From Yeosuana aquiaggeris (GTDB lineage: Bacteria > Bacteroidota > Bacteroidia > Flavobacteriales > Flavobacteriaceae): DNA of 64,000 nt. Below are positions 26,547-37,342 of the stretch, one piece after another. Each line of letters begins with the position of its first letter. Position 1 is the first letter of the stretch. Where the stretch lies: contig NZ_JBAWKC010000001.1 in the NCBI RefSeq assembly GCF_044003965.1, forward strand, positions 1,054,001-1,118,000, given 5' to 3'. The notes under the pieces were generated by a model. It worked only from the letters and a program-made list of their open reading frames with translations, was not told where the DNA came from and made no database searches. The translations under genes were made by a program, and so were the position numbers.

Positions 26547-29500
26547 TCATTTTTTATTTTTTGGTAATGTTATTGCAAAGGTGGTTCCTAATCCTTTTTT
26601 TGTTTCAACGGTAAGATTGCCTCCATGACTTTGATTGATAATATCATAGCTCATACTTAAGCCTAGACCTGTTCCTTTACCAGTTGGTTTGGTTGTAAAA
26701 AAGGGCTCGAAAATTTTACTTAAAATATTTTCAGGAATGCCATTGCCATTATCAGTAACCTGTATTTCTATATTTTTATCTCGGTTCTTGGTAATAACAG
26801 TAACCGTTGGGACATAATTCTCTATGCCGGATTTCTTTTTTTCATCAACCACATAAAAGGCATTGGTGATTAAATTAAGAATCACTCTTCCAATATCTTG
26901 TGGTATAATCTCAACATCGCCAATAGTTTCGTCAAAATCAGTAACCATAGTGGCATTAAAAGATTTATCCTTGGCACGTAAACCATGATAGGCTAAACGT
27001 AAATATTCATCTGCCAAGGCATTTATATTGGTAAGTTCTTTTTTTCCATTACTAATGCGACTGTGTTGTAACATACCTTTTACAATGGAATCTGCGCGTT
27101 TCCCATGAAACATGATCTTTTTCTCATTCTCATTAATATGGTTAGCCAGACTTTGAACTTCTTCTAAATTTCCTTTATCAAGTTCTTCCTTCATTTCTAC
27201 AATTAATTCGGAGTTTATTTCACTGAAATTATTGACAAAATTTAACGGATTTTGAATCTCATGCGCAATTCCTGCAGTAAGTTCTCCTAAACTGGCCATT
27301 TTTTCCGATTGAATCAATTGGGACTGTGTGGCTTTGAGTTCGGTATAGGCTTTTTCAATTTCTTTAGCTTGTGCTAATTCTTTTTCACGAGATTTTTCGC
27401 GTTCAATCCGTATTGTTTTTGCTTTTTGGTAATTATGAATTTGTTTAGCCAATAAACCGAGCACAATTAAATAGCCCAAATAGGCCCACCATGATTGCCA
27501 CCAAGGTGGGGTTATTGTAAATGAAAATTCTGCTGGCTGACTCCAAACGCCATTAAAACCTTTGGAAGCTACCTTAAATGTGTATTCACCAGATGGGAGA
27601 TCACGGTAATTTTCGCTAGTTGTTTTATCGCTGATAGCACTCCAGTTTTTATCTATTCCTTCCAGAATATATCTATAAACAACATTATTAGGATTGCTAT
27701 ATTGACCACCGTTATAATTAAAACTTAGAAAATTTTGATTGGAAGGCAATGTAAGGCCAACAGGCAGGTTATAAGGTCCATTAACTTTTTCCCAGGTTAT
27801 GTTATTTAACGTTTGATAACTAGAATCAATTTTTGATTGATTTTGGGTTTGCTCAAGGGTATCAATTGTAACTTTTTCTTCTTGAAGCTTATTGTTTTTA
27901 AAGACTAATTGGTTGTCAAAAATATTTATGGAAGTAATTCTTGCAGGAATGGAAGTCGTATCCTCAACCGTAATATCCATGACGGTAAGCATTTGACCTT
28001 CTACGCCAGCCCATAAACGTCCATTTTTATCGAAAGAGATACTATTTTGAGCAAAATCAATATAATCAAGACCTTGATCTTTTCCAATAGTTTTTGTCTT
28101 CCAAAGGGTTTTGTTATCAACTTCTGAAGGCTCTAAGATTGTTAAGCCTTTTGAGGTTCCTAAATAGATTTTGCCATCCTTTTCTTCTACATCATAAACA
28201 TCATTGGCGGCCAATCCTTCATCTACAGTGAAAGTGGTAATTTTTATGGTTGAATCGTCTATCATTTGCACCCCTCTTTCCGTAGTAATCCAAATATTGT
28301 TCTTATCGTCTTTATTAAGAGAATAAAGATTGTTAGATATTAGACCATTATCGGTGGTAAATCGCCATCTCAAATTTTTAGCTAGGTCCAATTTATGCAG
28401 GCCATATTCTTGATCGGCTACCCAAAACGTATTTTTATCCGTTTGAATTATACGTTCCTTTCTGGATTGTCCTATCACCGAATCATTATCGACAAAACTT
28501 TTTACAGTTGCATTTTCAAAGTCTATATTCTTTATTTCCCCAGAAAAACTAGAGGTCCAAAAGGTACCATCCAGCGCCATAATGGTATTTCCAATTTGTT
28601 CAACTTTTAAACCACCATATAAGCTTAATTTTTTTATGGTTTCATTTACTGGATCAATAATACTTATCCCTGAAATACTTCCACTAGCCCAAATTCTGCC
28701 TTGGGAATCTTCCATGAGATTGTTGGTTCTGATATCGACCAAACCTTGTTCAGTACCTAAATGCTTCAAAGTGTTTTCAACTGGGTCGAAAACATCAATG
28801 CCTCCATAGGTACCAATCCACATTTTACCATCTTTTGCTTCAAGTGTAGCCCAAACATTATTATTGCTAATCCCACTTTCTGTTCGATAATTACCAGGTC
28901 GGGCTCCATTGACACTTATTTTAAATACACCTCCTTGTGCAGATACTACTAAAATGTCGCCATCACTATTTTCTCTGATATTATAGATCCATTGACTGTT
29001 TATTGAAGTAGCTCTTACAATAAACTTTGTGAATACACCAGATTCTTCAGTATATCTAAATAGTAATCCATTATTGGTTCCCATCCAAAAATTACCCAAA
29101 TGATCTTGAAAAATACTGGTAATTATAAACTGTGAACTGTCAAAACTTTCTGAAGGTAAAAATGAGATTGAAGTTTTGTTTGGATTGAGAATGTTGATGC
29201 CACCAAAACTCGGCAACCAAATTTTTCCTTCCTTATCTTGAACAATCATTGAGACAAAATTTATATTTAAACCGTTGTCTGTGGTTAGTGCATAATTTTT
29301 AGTTCTTGTAGGATCTATAATGTTTATACCACCCCTGCGGCGCGTAGTAATCCAAATATAGCCTTCTCGATCTTCATAGACTTCGAAACCTCCGTTGGAT
29401 AGCAGGCCATTTTTGCTATCCAATTGGTACATGATTTTTTCATCAAAATTGATGATTATAATTCCATTAATATTATCCGCCAGCCAAAAGAGGCCATTTT

Positions 29501-30254
29501 TATCTTCAATTATTTTAAAGAGGCGACTAGGATTAAAGGGATTGGCAATTTCATAAACGAGATTTGCTTTTTTATCCATAACAGAAATACTACCTTGGTT
29601 GCCAACCATCCATAATCTTCCTTTCGAATCCTCATAAATGCAATTTACATATTTGGCTTCAAGATTTTGCTCTATGTTATATATTTCAAGGTTTTCAGAA
29701 TCATATCTTACAATACCGTTATTAACACCAAACCACATCATACCATTACTATCTATGTTTTGTGAAAATGGTATTGTCGGTAGCCCAAATCCAGCATCAA
29801 AAGTTGTCACTCCTCGCGTTGCACCAGGTTCGTTACTAATATTTCCAGCCTTGGTAATTTTAGGATCGCCTAAAACCGAAACTTTTACATTTAATGAATG
29901 TTGAGGTAAATTTTCAAAAGTAAACGAACTACGGGGTAATGAATTCCAGTCGAATGCTTGTGATGTCATTGGTTTTCTAATGGAAAACGGCTGACCAATG
30001 TCGAATGGTTTTGCAGGCAATTTGTCCCAATCAAATTTGGTTGTGGGTAACGCATTTAAATCTGGTCTATTTTCGGTAACCCAATGAACTGTATCTGGTT
30101 TGGGAATAGTAAGATTCTTTATTCCAGGTTGTCCAAATTCACTTTCCAAAACAGGAAATGGTGGTGTTTCATTTGTATTATGGCATCCAGTAAAAAATAG
30201 AATAAAACCTCCTATAATTACGGTGGTTAAAATGGATTTGCTTGTTATTTTCAT
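26547..30254 (-). CDS. Lipoprotein-signal, two-component-propeller sensor histidine kinase
   Basis: A 1235-residue transmembrane kinase. It starts with a lipobox-type signal (FFTGC, Cys24). About residues 140-760 are Reg_prop repeats that form two seven-bladed propellers (repeats of the type DSKGRLWMVGNQG and DREGYIWITTRRRG), followed by a Y_Y_Y domain (about 840-905, NFLSFNYNGGQYSNPNNVVY region), one membrane helix (WWAYLGYLIVLGLLAKQI, about 913-930), a coiled coil, HisKA with phospho-acceptor His998 in AHEIQNPLNF and an HATPase (NLITNAF, DNGNGIP, GTGLGLS). Hybrid two-component regulators of Bacteroides usually add a receiver and an AraC domain; both are absent, so output must go through separate regulators, such as those next door. 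Confidence 0.93.
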   Translation of the reverse strand: MKITSKSILTTVIIGGFILFFTGCHNTNETPPFPVLESEFGQPGIKNLTIPKPDTVHWVTENRPDLNALPTTKFDWDKLPAKPFDIGQPFSIRKPMTSQAFDWNSLPRSSFTFENLPQHSLNVKVSVLGDPKITKAGNISNEPGATRGVTTFDAGFGLPTIPFSQNIDSNGMMWFGVNNGIVRYDSENLEIYNIEQNLEAKYVNCIYEDSKGRLWMVGNQGSISVMDKKANLVYEIANPFNPSRLFKIIEDKNGLFWLADNINGIIIINFDEKIMYQLDSKNGLLSNGGFEVYEDREGYIWITTRRRGGINIIDPTRTKNYALTTDNGLNINFVSMIVQDKEGKIWLPSFGGINILNPNKTSISFLPSESFDSSQFIITSIFQDHLGNFWMGTNNGLLFRYTEESGVFTKFIVRATSINSQWIYNIRENSDGDILVVSAQGGVFKISVNGARPGNYRTESGISNNNVWATLEAKDGKMWIGTYGGIDVFDPVENTLKHLGTEQGLVDIRTNNLMEDSQGRIWASGSISGISIIDPVNETIKKLSLYGGLKVEQIGNTIMALDGTFWTSSFSGEIKNIDFENATVKSFVDNDSVIGQSRKERIIQTDKNTFWVADQEYGLHKLDLAKNLRWRFTTDNGLISNNLYSLNKDDKNNIWITTERGVQMIDDSTIKITTFTVDEGLAANDVYDVEEKDGKIYLGTSKGLTILEPSEVDNKTLWKTKTIGKDQGLDYIDFAQNSISFDKNGRLWAGVEGQMLTVMDITVEDTTSIPARITSINIFDNQLVFKNNKLQEEKVTIDTLEQTQNQSKIDSSYQTLNNITWEKVNGPYNLPVGLTLPSNQNFLSFNYNGGQYSNPNNVVYRYILEGIDKNWSAISDKTTSENYRDLPSGEYTFKVASKGFNGVWSQPAEFSFTITPPWWQSWWAYLGYLIVLGLLAKQIHNYQKAKTIRIEREKSREKELAQAKEIEKAYTELKATQSQLIQSEKMASLGELTAGIAHEIQNPLNFVNNFSEINSELIVEMKEELDKGNLEEVQSLANHINENEKKIMFHGKRADSIVKGMLQHSRISNGKKELTNINALADEYLRLAYHGLRAKDKSFNATMVTDFDETIGDVEIIPQDIGRVILNLITNAFYVVDEKKKSGIENYVPTVTVITKNRDKNIEIQVTDNGNGIPENILSKIFEPFFTTKPTGKGTGLGLSMSYDIINQSHGGNLTVETKKGLGTTFAITLPKNKK

Positions 30255-30364
30255 TGGTTTACAGTTTATATATATTTTATATCAATATCAAAATATATCC
30301 TTTTAGTTGATTTTGTTGTTTAAAATATAATAAAAAAAGTATTCTCTTACTTTTTTACTTAATA

Positions 30365-33300
30365 TTATTTTATAGGTAATACCACTATAAATTCAGTTCC
30401 TTCACCTTCTTTTGTTAGTACTTTTAATTCGCCTCCATGACTTTTAGTAACAATATCATAACTCATACTTAAACCCAGACCAGTTCCTTTTCCTGTTGGT
30501 TTAGTTGTAAAAAAGGGTTCGAAAATTTTATTTAATATCTTTTCGGGGATCCCATAGCCATTATCAGCGACTTGTATTTCTATATTTTTAACTCCTTTTT
30601 TGGTTCTTACCGTAACGGTTGGTTCATAATTTTCTATTCCAGATTTCTTTTTTTCATCAACCACATAAAAAGCATTTGTAATTAAATTTAGAATGACTCT
30701 TCCAATATCTTGTGGGATGATATCAGTATTTCCAATGCTTTCATCAAAATCACTAACCATAGTAGCATTAAATGATTTATCCTTGGCGCGTAAACCATGA
30801 TAGGCTAAACGAAAATACTCGTCGGCCAGCGCATTAATATCGGTTGGTTCTTTGGAACCTGAACTGCTTCTGGAGTGTTGTAGCATCCCTTTTACAATGC
30901 CATCAGCACGTTTACCATGATGATTTATTTTTTCCAGATTTTGAATGATATCTTGCATAATTTCCATTGCATCTTCCAGATTACCATTATTAAGTTCTTC
31001 TTTCATTTCATCCAATAATTCTTTACTAACTTCAGAAAAATTATTAACGAAGTTCAAAGGGTTCTGAATTTCATGCGCAATTCCAGCCGTCAGTTCACCC
31101 AAACTGGCCATTTTTTCAGATTGGATTAATTGCTTTTGTGTAGTTTGTAATTCTGATAATGCTTCTTGTGCTCTTTGCTTTTCCTCTTTTAATTTTTGCA
31201 AATCAATTCTTGCTTGGGTTAAATCTTTAAAACGAGAATAGGCTAATGAAAAAACAGAGGCGGCTCTTTTTAATAAACCCCAACTTTCAGTTGAAATTTC
31301 TCCAGCTGCGGCTGCACCAATAGCGCCGTGTGAAAATTTATATAAATGATAGGTTCTGGCAGGTATCTTATCTCCATAATAGCCACGGAAAGGTGCAGAG
31401 TTGGCTTCACAATAATGAATCCACTCCTTACGGTTCGTGCCTGCCATAACAATGGAAGTTTGTTTTTCCGATGATGTATAGAACGAAAACATTTTTTGTC
31501 CTACCCAGGTGTCTTTTAAGTTTAATGAGAAATAATCAGTTATTAATTTTTTTCGAGTATTTCGTATATCTTTTAATGCATACCAGCACTCGGCTTGGTC
31601 TGTCTGCATATCAGTAATATAAATACTGCATGTTTCAAGTTCTTCTACTCCAAGTATTCCCATTTCTTGACGAAGTACTTCCGCAACTTCTTTTAATTCT
31701 TCGGGTTGTTGCATGGCTAAAGCCCTTGCTCTAACCCGTTCCAGGGCGACTTCAATTTGTGCCTGTCTGGTTTGTGCTTCTGCTTTTTGAAGATCAAGAA
31801 AACGGGTATAGGTTTGTTCGAAAACTTTACCAAAGCGCTTGAAAATGTCATGTGCCTCCGGTACAGATTCATAGGTTATAAACATGACATAACCGTAGGT
31901 GAAATATACAATATGGAATATTTGAAAAGTAGGCAAGGCCAATCCTGCATTAATCAGTTCTTCCAAAATCTCTCCTACAGATGGTAATGTACTCATAAAC
32001 TGATAATGCTCTACCAATTCTTGGCCACCTAAGGCAGCTACATGGAACGTCTCTCCTTTTTTATAGGGATCATAAAAATTATAACCAATACCAATAGTTG
32101 GTAAATTAAAGCCTTTTTGAATTTGTCCTTCACTACTCATATTACAACTGGCAGTATCTTTATTCTCATTCCAAATACAATAGCCGGCACTCCATGCAGG
32201 TATACCCAATTCCTGAACCTGGAGAAATAAGTTGTTGGCTGCTTCTGGAAGTTCTTTACTGTGTTGCATAGCCATAGTGCGGCTTCGTACTTTTTCCAAA
32301 GCATTTTCTATTTGTACTTCACGGGTTTGTGCTTCTGCTTTTTGCAGGTCAAGAAACCTTGTATAAGATTGCTCAAAAACCAGCCCAAATCGTTCAATTA
32401 TTTTGTTGTCTTCTTCTGAATAAGGAATCGATGCATAGTTTGCAAGAATCAATATGATATTGGGATTAATAGCAATTGACCGAGCCATTCCTCTACTCAT
32501 TATGAACTCATTTTCCTCTTTTGAAAACACATGAGACCCACCATGCTTGAGCAAATGCTCATGCCATTGGATATGTTCTTCTTTTGTTAGAATATCAGTA
32601 TAAAATGAAACAGATTTCTCTTGAGCTTCTCTCAAATTATTAAACATGGCAATATCCAAATAAGGCGTATTAAACCTCATGGGTTTGGACATGCCCTTTG
32701 AAGCAGTCCAAAATTTATAATCCTGACTGATATCATTATTGGCAAAACTCACATGAATGAATTTGAAGTCCAATTGTTGCAACTGTTCCGAAACCACAGA
32801 AATCACATCTAAGAGCTCTTCACTTTTATGCATGGCCATACTCCTAGAGCGTACACGCTCTAAAGCAGCTTCTATTTGTGCTTCTCTTGCTTGTGCTTCT
32901 GCTTTCTTTAAATCTTCAAAACGTTTATATGCCAGATCAAATGCAGTTCCCATTTTGGTCAGGATAGTTTCTATTTCTGCCGTTGGTGGATCCAATAAAT
33001 CGAGTACTAACTTTCCATTATTTAATTTTTTTGCAGCATGGTATAAACACTTTATTTTGGATGCCTCTAGATATGCTTCAACTTCATCGGCTACTTCGTT
33101 TTTGTTATACTCTCTCAGCCAGGCCATAATTCTTTTAAACCCCTTTTTATCTTGTATTTCTACAAAGTAATTTTTAGGATTTTCCCATACTCTTTTAACA
33201 TATAAGTAAGGGTCTTTTTCTTTTAATTTAAAAGTAATATCTAAAGGCACCTGATAACCTTCTTCCAGTTTTTCAATGGAACTTAAATCCCACATTCTAA

Positions 33301-36300
33301 CCCTGTCTTCACCTTCACTTAGAAAAATAGTTGCAGCTACTACATCAGGAATATCTAAGGCCATCACTTCCTCTTTAAGTTTAGCTACAACTTCCATAAT
33401 CTCTTCAGATTTATGCATGGCTAATGCTTTTGCTCTGACTCTTTCAACAGCCAAATTTATCTGTGCTTCCCGGGTTTGTTCTTCTGCTTTTTGAAGATCA
33501 AGAAAACGGGTATAGGTTTGTTCAAAAACCTTGGCAAATCTTGGTAGGATACCAACCTCTTTAAAAGGCTTCAGAGCAGATACCAAAATGTATCCATTTT
33601 TGAACGATGCACCATAATCAATTTCCCAGTCAGGTGCTTTTGGCATGGGCGTGTTCCTTGACTCAAAATCCTTTAAGACAATTTGTGCCGAAGGCAGGTT
33701 GAAAATAGCACTGAAATGCTGTTCTATGAAATGCTCTGGGATTTCTACCGAAAACAACTCTGTTCCTTTTTTCCATTCATTAAAGCGATATTGATGAATA
33801 TAATCTAGGTCAACGGGTACGATGAATGGTGTAAGCATACCCGCTCCCGGAATGCTATGCCACTGCTCAACATGACCCAGATGTTTATCACAAAAAACGA
33901 TGCCTGTAGCAAATAAATCACCATCAAACCGTCTTAGTTGATTGAACATTTCTGTGGTTACGGCACTAAAATCATTGCTGGACTTCATGCCCATAGATTG
34001 GGATCGTATCCGTTCTAATGCAGCTTCTATTCGTGCTTCTCTTGCTCGTACTTCAGCATTTTGAAGATCGAGAAAACGGGTGTAGGTTTGCTCAAAAACT
34101 TTGGCAAACCTTACTAATAAATTCATGATTTCATTAGCCATCGGCTCATGTGAAGTTAAGAGAAGGAAACCATGTGAGAAAAATGCCACTTGATGAACTC
34201 TTCTGCCTTTGATTTCAGTTTCATCAATAGGCAGCTGTGCATTCAATTTCACAAACTGAAGCCAGTCTTTAAGATTCTGACCAATCAGATCTACAAAAAC
34301 ACTGTCTTTTCCATCTTTCCAGGCAGCATAAATTTTTGCTATGGTGGTTGGTTCTTCAAGCGAAAAGAAGAATTCATGACTTAGTTGATTACCGCCCTGA
34401 TCTGTAACCCAAAGTTCAACTTTTTTGCTGTCTTCATTGATTATTCCAATACTCATCCGGTCGGGAATTTTTCCCAGTAAATCAAATTGCTCAAAAAGCA
34501 CTTCTGCTGTTTCAGATAGTTCATCACTTTTATGCATTGCCATACTTCTTGAGCGCACACGTTCTAAAGCAGCTTCTATTTGTGCTTCTCTTGCCTGTGT
34601 TTCTGCCTGTTGCAGATCAAGGAAGCGTGTGTAGGTTTGTTGAAACACCTTGCCAATTCTCATCAGGATTGAATTTTCCTTATGGGAATAGGGAATCCCT
34701 GAAAAGTTCTCGATGTAGAGTCCGATATCCTTTTGTATAACAGTTGATGCGGCCAGACCGGGACAATTAAAATAAAAGTCTTGTGCCTTTTTAGTCAATC
34801 CTTGAATGTGAGGTAGTAATTTTTTATAAAAGCTATTCTTTTCTTCAAAATCCAGTTGCGTCGTGAAGAAATCCTTGCCTTTCTTTTTCGCTTCTGTGAA
34901 TTGCTTGTCCCAAATCAAATCAAGGTAGGGAACAGTTATTCTTGCTGGAATGTCCTGAGTCTCAGCAACCCAAAAATGCCAGTCTTTCTTGGGTTCATAA
35001 TCCACCACGATGCCGGCATGCTCCGCATTGATGTTCAAGTGGGCCATCTGGTCGAAAATTACCTTTATTACATCCTTGAGCTCATCGCTTTGGTGCATCG
35101 CCATAGATCGTGCGCGCACTCTTTCCAGGGCCGCTTCAATCTGTGCCTCCTTTGCCTGTTCTTCTGCTTTTTGTAGATCAAGAAATCTTGTATAAGTCTG
35201 TTCAAAAACTTTGGCAAAGCGTTTAAAGACGTCATGCATTTCTGGGAAATGCTGGTAGGTAATGAATATCAGGTTACCATACGCGAAATTGGCTACGTGG
35301 TCAATTTGAAAAGAGGGTAATTCAAAACCAGCATCAAGCATGCTTTGCAATAAATCACCCACACCACTTAGTGAGAGCATATAACGATAATGATCTGCTT
35401 GAATTTCACCTTCTTTTTCATATACCAGAAGTTCATCACCCCGGTTTCTTGATACATCAAATTGCTTAAATATTGCATGCTCTGTTAATGGGATCTTGCA
35501 AGGTGAAGGCGATATGATGCCATCCGGACTTCCTGGATAATAGGTAAATTCTGTATCACCTTTATTCCAGATATTGAATCCACAATTCCATTGGGGTACA
35601 CCTAATGCTTTTACTTGTTGAAATAAGACCGTAGCAACATCCAGTAACTCTTCACTTCGCTGCATGGCCATAGTCCTTGCGCGCACTCTTTCCAATGCCA
35701 GTTCTATTTCTGCCTCTCTTGCTTGTGCTTCCGCTTTCTGGATATCAAGAAATCGTTGATAAACCCTTGTGAATTCTATACAAAAGCGTGAGAGAATATC
35801 TTTCTCTTCTTCAGTGGCATCTCGTTCATGATCATAGCCTAAGTACCCAAAGGGAGTATAACCAGCAATAGAATAGCCCCCATTTGGAAAATCATCGACG
35901 CCCATACGCTCTTTTTTAGGCATTGCAGAGAAGGTTTCGGCGAAAATGCCAAAGAGTTCAGGTAGTATTTCTTTGGGATAGTAAATCACTTCTACAGCCT
36001 CTGAGGAATCATTTTTCCATTTTTCATATAATGCTCTCAATACGTCCATACTATCAATACCAATAACTTGCATTCCGGGAATTCTCTTTCCGGATTTACC
36101 TGTTGCTCTATAGGTAAGGGTTCTGTTATTGCGATCAAAAAGACTTAAAAATACATTTATGGGTTGTATACCTAGGCTATCAAATTGTCTAAATAAAACA
36201 CTTAATACCTCATGTAATTCGTCACTAGATTGCATTGCCATAGACTTGGCTCGTACCCGCTCTAATGCCAATTCTATTTCCGATTCACGCGCTTGTGCTT

Positions 36301-37342
36301 CGGCTAAAGCTACATCCATATACCTGCGGTAAGCAAATGCAAATACATTTCTGAAGCGTTTTATGATCTCTAGTTTTTCATTATTAATAGCATTAAAGCC
36401 TGAAATACCAATAGATCCTGTGCCAATGGAATAGAAATAGTAGTAGAGGGCAGTACTGTTCTTTATGCGTTTGTCTTCTTTTTCTCCTCGGCTTTTTCGG
36501 AAAGCTTTCCAGCTTTCCAGATCTTTTCCTTTAAAAACCGTTTCAGAAAATGCATCATCTGCACTTCTTATCTTTTTAATCTGTTTTTTTATAACCGGAT
36601 GGATGTCATAAAATAAAGGCGTAATACTTTTTCCTATTTCATCAGAATAATCATAATTCACAAATGTTCCTTGTTCGTCATTATGAATATTGACCATAGT
36701 GTTTCTGATTTCAGAAAAACCTAAAGATTTTAATTCTTTGAATAATATTTCACAGACATTGGATAAGTCCTCGGGTTGACCCATACTAAGTGCCACGGCT
36801 CTTACTTTTTCCAGTGCCGTTTCAACTTCCAGTTGTCGGTTTTTTTCTTCCAGTTCAACCGTTCGTCTTTTTATAGCATCTCTTAGCTCCTGATTTTCTT
36901 TTGATATTTTTTCAGTTCCTAAAGATTCTCCTTCCTGAGCTTTTGAATCTGGCATGGAGAAATGTTGATAGATAAAACGCCAGCCTTCTTTGTTTTTTCT
37001 TGTTACTGAGGAGAAACGGAACCGACCGTAATAGGTCCATTCATTACCAATAAGAAAGTAAGCATCAAAAAATTCTGAGATAAAAACTAATCCTTCAAAC
37101 AATTCAATGCTTTTAATTCTGTTTTTCAAATCCGTTTTGCCGGCAAGTTGATCAGCCGTTTTTTCAAAAAATTTTGTAGTGTCTTTTCTGTTTAAAAACT
37201 CTTCATTATTGGTAGAACCAATAAAATGGTAGCTATCATCCAAATAAAAGTCATACGTTTTTACATCTCCATTTAAATAGGCGTTTAACCAAGTTTCATA
37301 AACTTTTATAACTTCAGCTTCGGTTTTTTTGGTCAGTTTCAT
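30365..37342 (-). CDS. Giant cytoplasmic histidine kinase with NTF2-like domain and ten tandem sensor modules
   Basis: A 2325-residue protein without signal peptide or membrane helix. Residues 1-130 resemble an NTF2/SnoaL-like domain (WLNAYLNGDVKTYDFYLDD, then FRFSSVTRKNKEGWRFIYQHF). From about 169 to 2042 there are ten tandem modules of about 185-195 residues, each opening with a helix like IEAALERVRSRSMAMHKSDE and closing with one like FAKVFEQTYTRFLDLQKAE. The interior of each is divergent and looks like a GAF-type sensor. A coiled coil then leads to HisKA (His2090 in AHEIQNPLNF) and HATPase (NLITNAF, DNGYGIP, GTGLGLS). It overlaps the upstream kinase gene by four bases (ATGA). Ligands are unknown. 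Confidence 0.92.
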   Translation of the reverse strand: MKLTKKTEAEVIKVYETWLNAYLNGDVKTYDFYLDDSYHFIGSTNNEEFLNRKDTTKFFEKTADQLAGKTDLKNRIKSIELFEGLVFISEFFDAYFLIGNEWTYYGRFRFSSVTRKNKEGWRFIYQHFSMPDSKAQEGESLGTEKISKENQELRDAIKRRTVELEEKNRQLEVETALEKVRAVALSMGQPEDLSNVCEILFKELKSLGFSEIRNTMVNIHNDEQGTFVNYDYSDEIGKSITPLFYDIHPVIKKQIKKIRSADDAFSETVFKGKDLESWKAFRKSRGEKEDKRIKNSTALYYYFYSIGTGSIGISGFNAINNEKLEIIKRFRNVFAFAYRRYMDVALAEAQARESEIELALERVRAKSMAMQSSDELHEVLSVLFRQFDSLGIQPINVFLSLFDRNNRTLTYRATGKSGKRIPGMQVIGIDSMDVLRALYEKWKNDSSEAVEVIYYPKEILPELFGIFAETFSAMPKKERMGVDDFPNGGYSIAGYTPFGYLGYDHERDATEEEKDILSRFCIEFTRVYQRFLDIQKAEAQAREAEIELALERVRARTMAMQRSEELLDVATVLFQQVKALGVPQWNCGFNIWNKGDTEFTYYPGSPDGIISPSPCKIPLTEHAIFKQFDVSRNRGDELLVYEKEGEIQADHYRYMLSLSGVGDLLQSMLDAGFELPSFQIDHVANFAYGNLIFITYQHFPEMHDVFKRFAKVFEQTYTRFLDLQKAEEQAKEAQIEAALERVRARSMAMHQSDELKDVIKVIFDQMAHLNINAEHAGIVVDYEPKKDWHFWVAETQDIPARITVPYLDLIWDKQFTEAKKKGKDFFTTQLDFEEKNSFYKKLLPHIQGLTKKAQDFYFNCPGLAASTVIQKDIGLYIENFSGIPYSHKENSILMRIGKVFQQTYTRFLDLQQAETQAREAQIEAALERVRSRSMAMHKSDELSETAEVLFEQFDLLGKIPDRMSIGIINEDSKKVELWVTDQGGNQLSHEFFFSLEEPTTIAKIYAAWKDGKDSVFVDLIGQNLKDWLQFVKLNAQLPIDETEIKGRRVHQVAFFSHGFLLLTSHEPMANEIMNLLVRFAKVFEQTYTRFLDLQNAEVRAREARIEAALERIRSQSMGMKSSNDFSAVTTEMFNQLRRFDGDLFATGIVFCDKHLGHVEQWHSIPGAGMLTPFIVPVDLDYIHQYRFNEWKKGTELFSVEIPEHFIEQHFSAIFNLPSAQIVLKDFESRNTPMPKAPDWEIDYGASFKNGYILVSALKPFKEVGILPRFAKVFEQTYTRFLDLQKAEEQTREAQINLAVERVRAKALAMHKSEEIMEVVAKLKEEVMALDIPDVVAATIFLSEGEDRVRMWDLSSIEKLEEGYQVPLDITFKLKEKDPYLYVKRVWENPKNYFVEIQDKKGFKRIMAWLREYNKNEVADEVEAYLEASKIKCLYHAAKKLNNGKLVLDLLDPPTAEIETILTKMGTAFDLAYKRFEDLKKAEAQAREAQIEAALERVRSRSMAMHKSEELLDVISVVSEQLQQLDFKFIHVSFANNDISQDYKFWTASKGMSKPMRFNTPYLDIAMFNNLREAQEKSVSFYTDILTKEEHIQWHEHLLKHGGSHVFSKEENEFIMSRGMARSIAINPNIILILANYASIPYSEEDNKIIERFGLVFEQSYTRFLDLQKAEAQTREVQIENALEKVRSRTMAMQHSKELPEAANNLFLQVQELGIPAWSAGYCIWNENKDTASCNMSSEGQIQKGFNLPTIGIGYNFYDPYKKGETFHVAALGGQELVEHYQFMSTLPSVGEILEELINAGLALPTFQIFHIVYFTYGYVMFITYESVPEAHDIFKRFGKVFEQTYTRFLDLQKAEAQTRQAQIEVALERVRARALAMQQPEELKEVAEVLRQEMGILGVEELETCSIYITDMQTDQAECWYALKDIRNTRKKLITDYFSLNLKDTWVGQKMFSFYTSSEKQTSIVMAGTNRKEWIHYCEANSAPFRGYYGDKIPARTYHLYKFSHGAIGAAAAGEISTESWGLLKRAASVFSLAYSRFKDLTQARIDLQKLKEEKQRAQEALSELQTTQKQLIQSEKMASLGELTAGIAHEIQNPLNFVNNFSEVSKELLDEMKEELNNGNLEDAMEIMQDIIQNLEKINHHGKRADGIVKGMLQHSRSSSGSKEPTDINALADEYFRLAYHGLRAKDKSFNATMVSDFDESIGNTDIIPQDIGRVILNLITNAFYVVDEKKKSGIENYEPTVTVRTKKGVKNIEIQVADNGYGIPEKILNKIFEPFFTTKPTGKGTGLGLSMSYDIVTKSHGGELKVLTKEGEGTEFIVVLPIK
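31215..36835 (-). repeat. Ten tandem in-frame sensor modules inside the giant kinase gene
   Basis: The repeat unit is about 550-590 bases. Modules begin, in coding order, near 36835, 36285, 35715, 35150, 34590, 34040, 33470, 32885, 32325 and 31765, and the tenth ends near 31215. The helical boundary segments are well conserved in DNA (for example the ATGGCCAT-containing stretch at each start), while the interiors have diverged in sequence but not in length. This looks like old tandem duplication with later specialisation. Confidence 0.88.

Noticed and set aside
32757..33170. 137-codon plus-strand frame inside the giant kinase
   Set aside because: Ser/Ala/Leu-rich shadow of the repeat modules; similar shadows occur at other modules, which shows they are by-products.
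31215..36835. Periodic repeats as a CRISPR array or an assembly artefact
   Set aside because: The period is about 560 bases and in frame, and the interiors differ widely in sequence; both interpretations fail.
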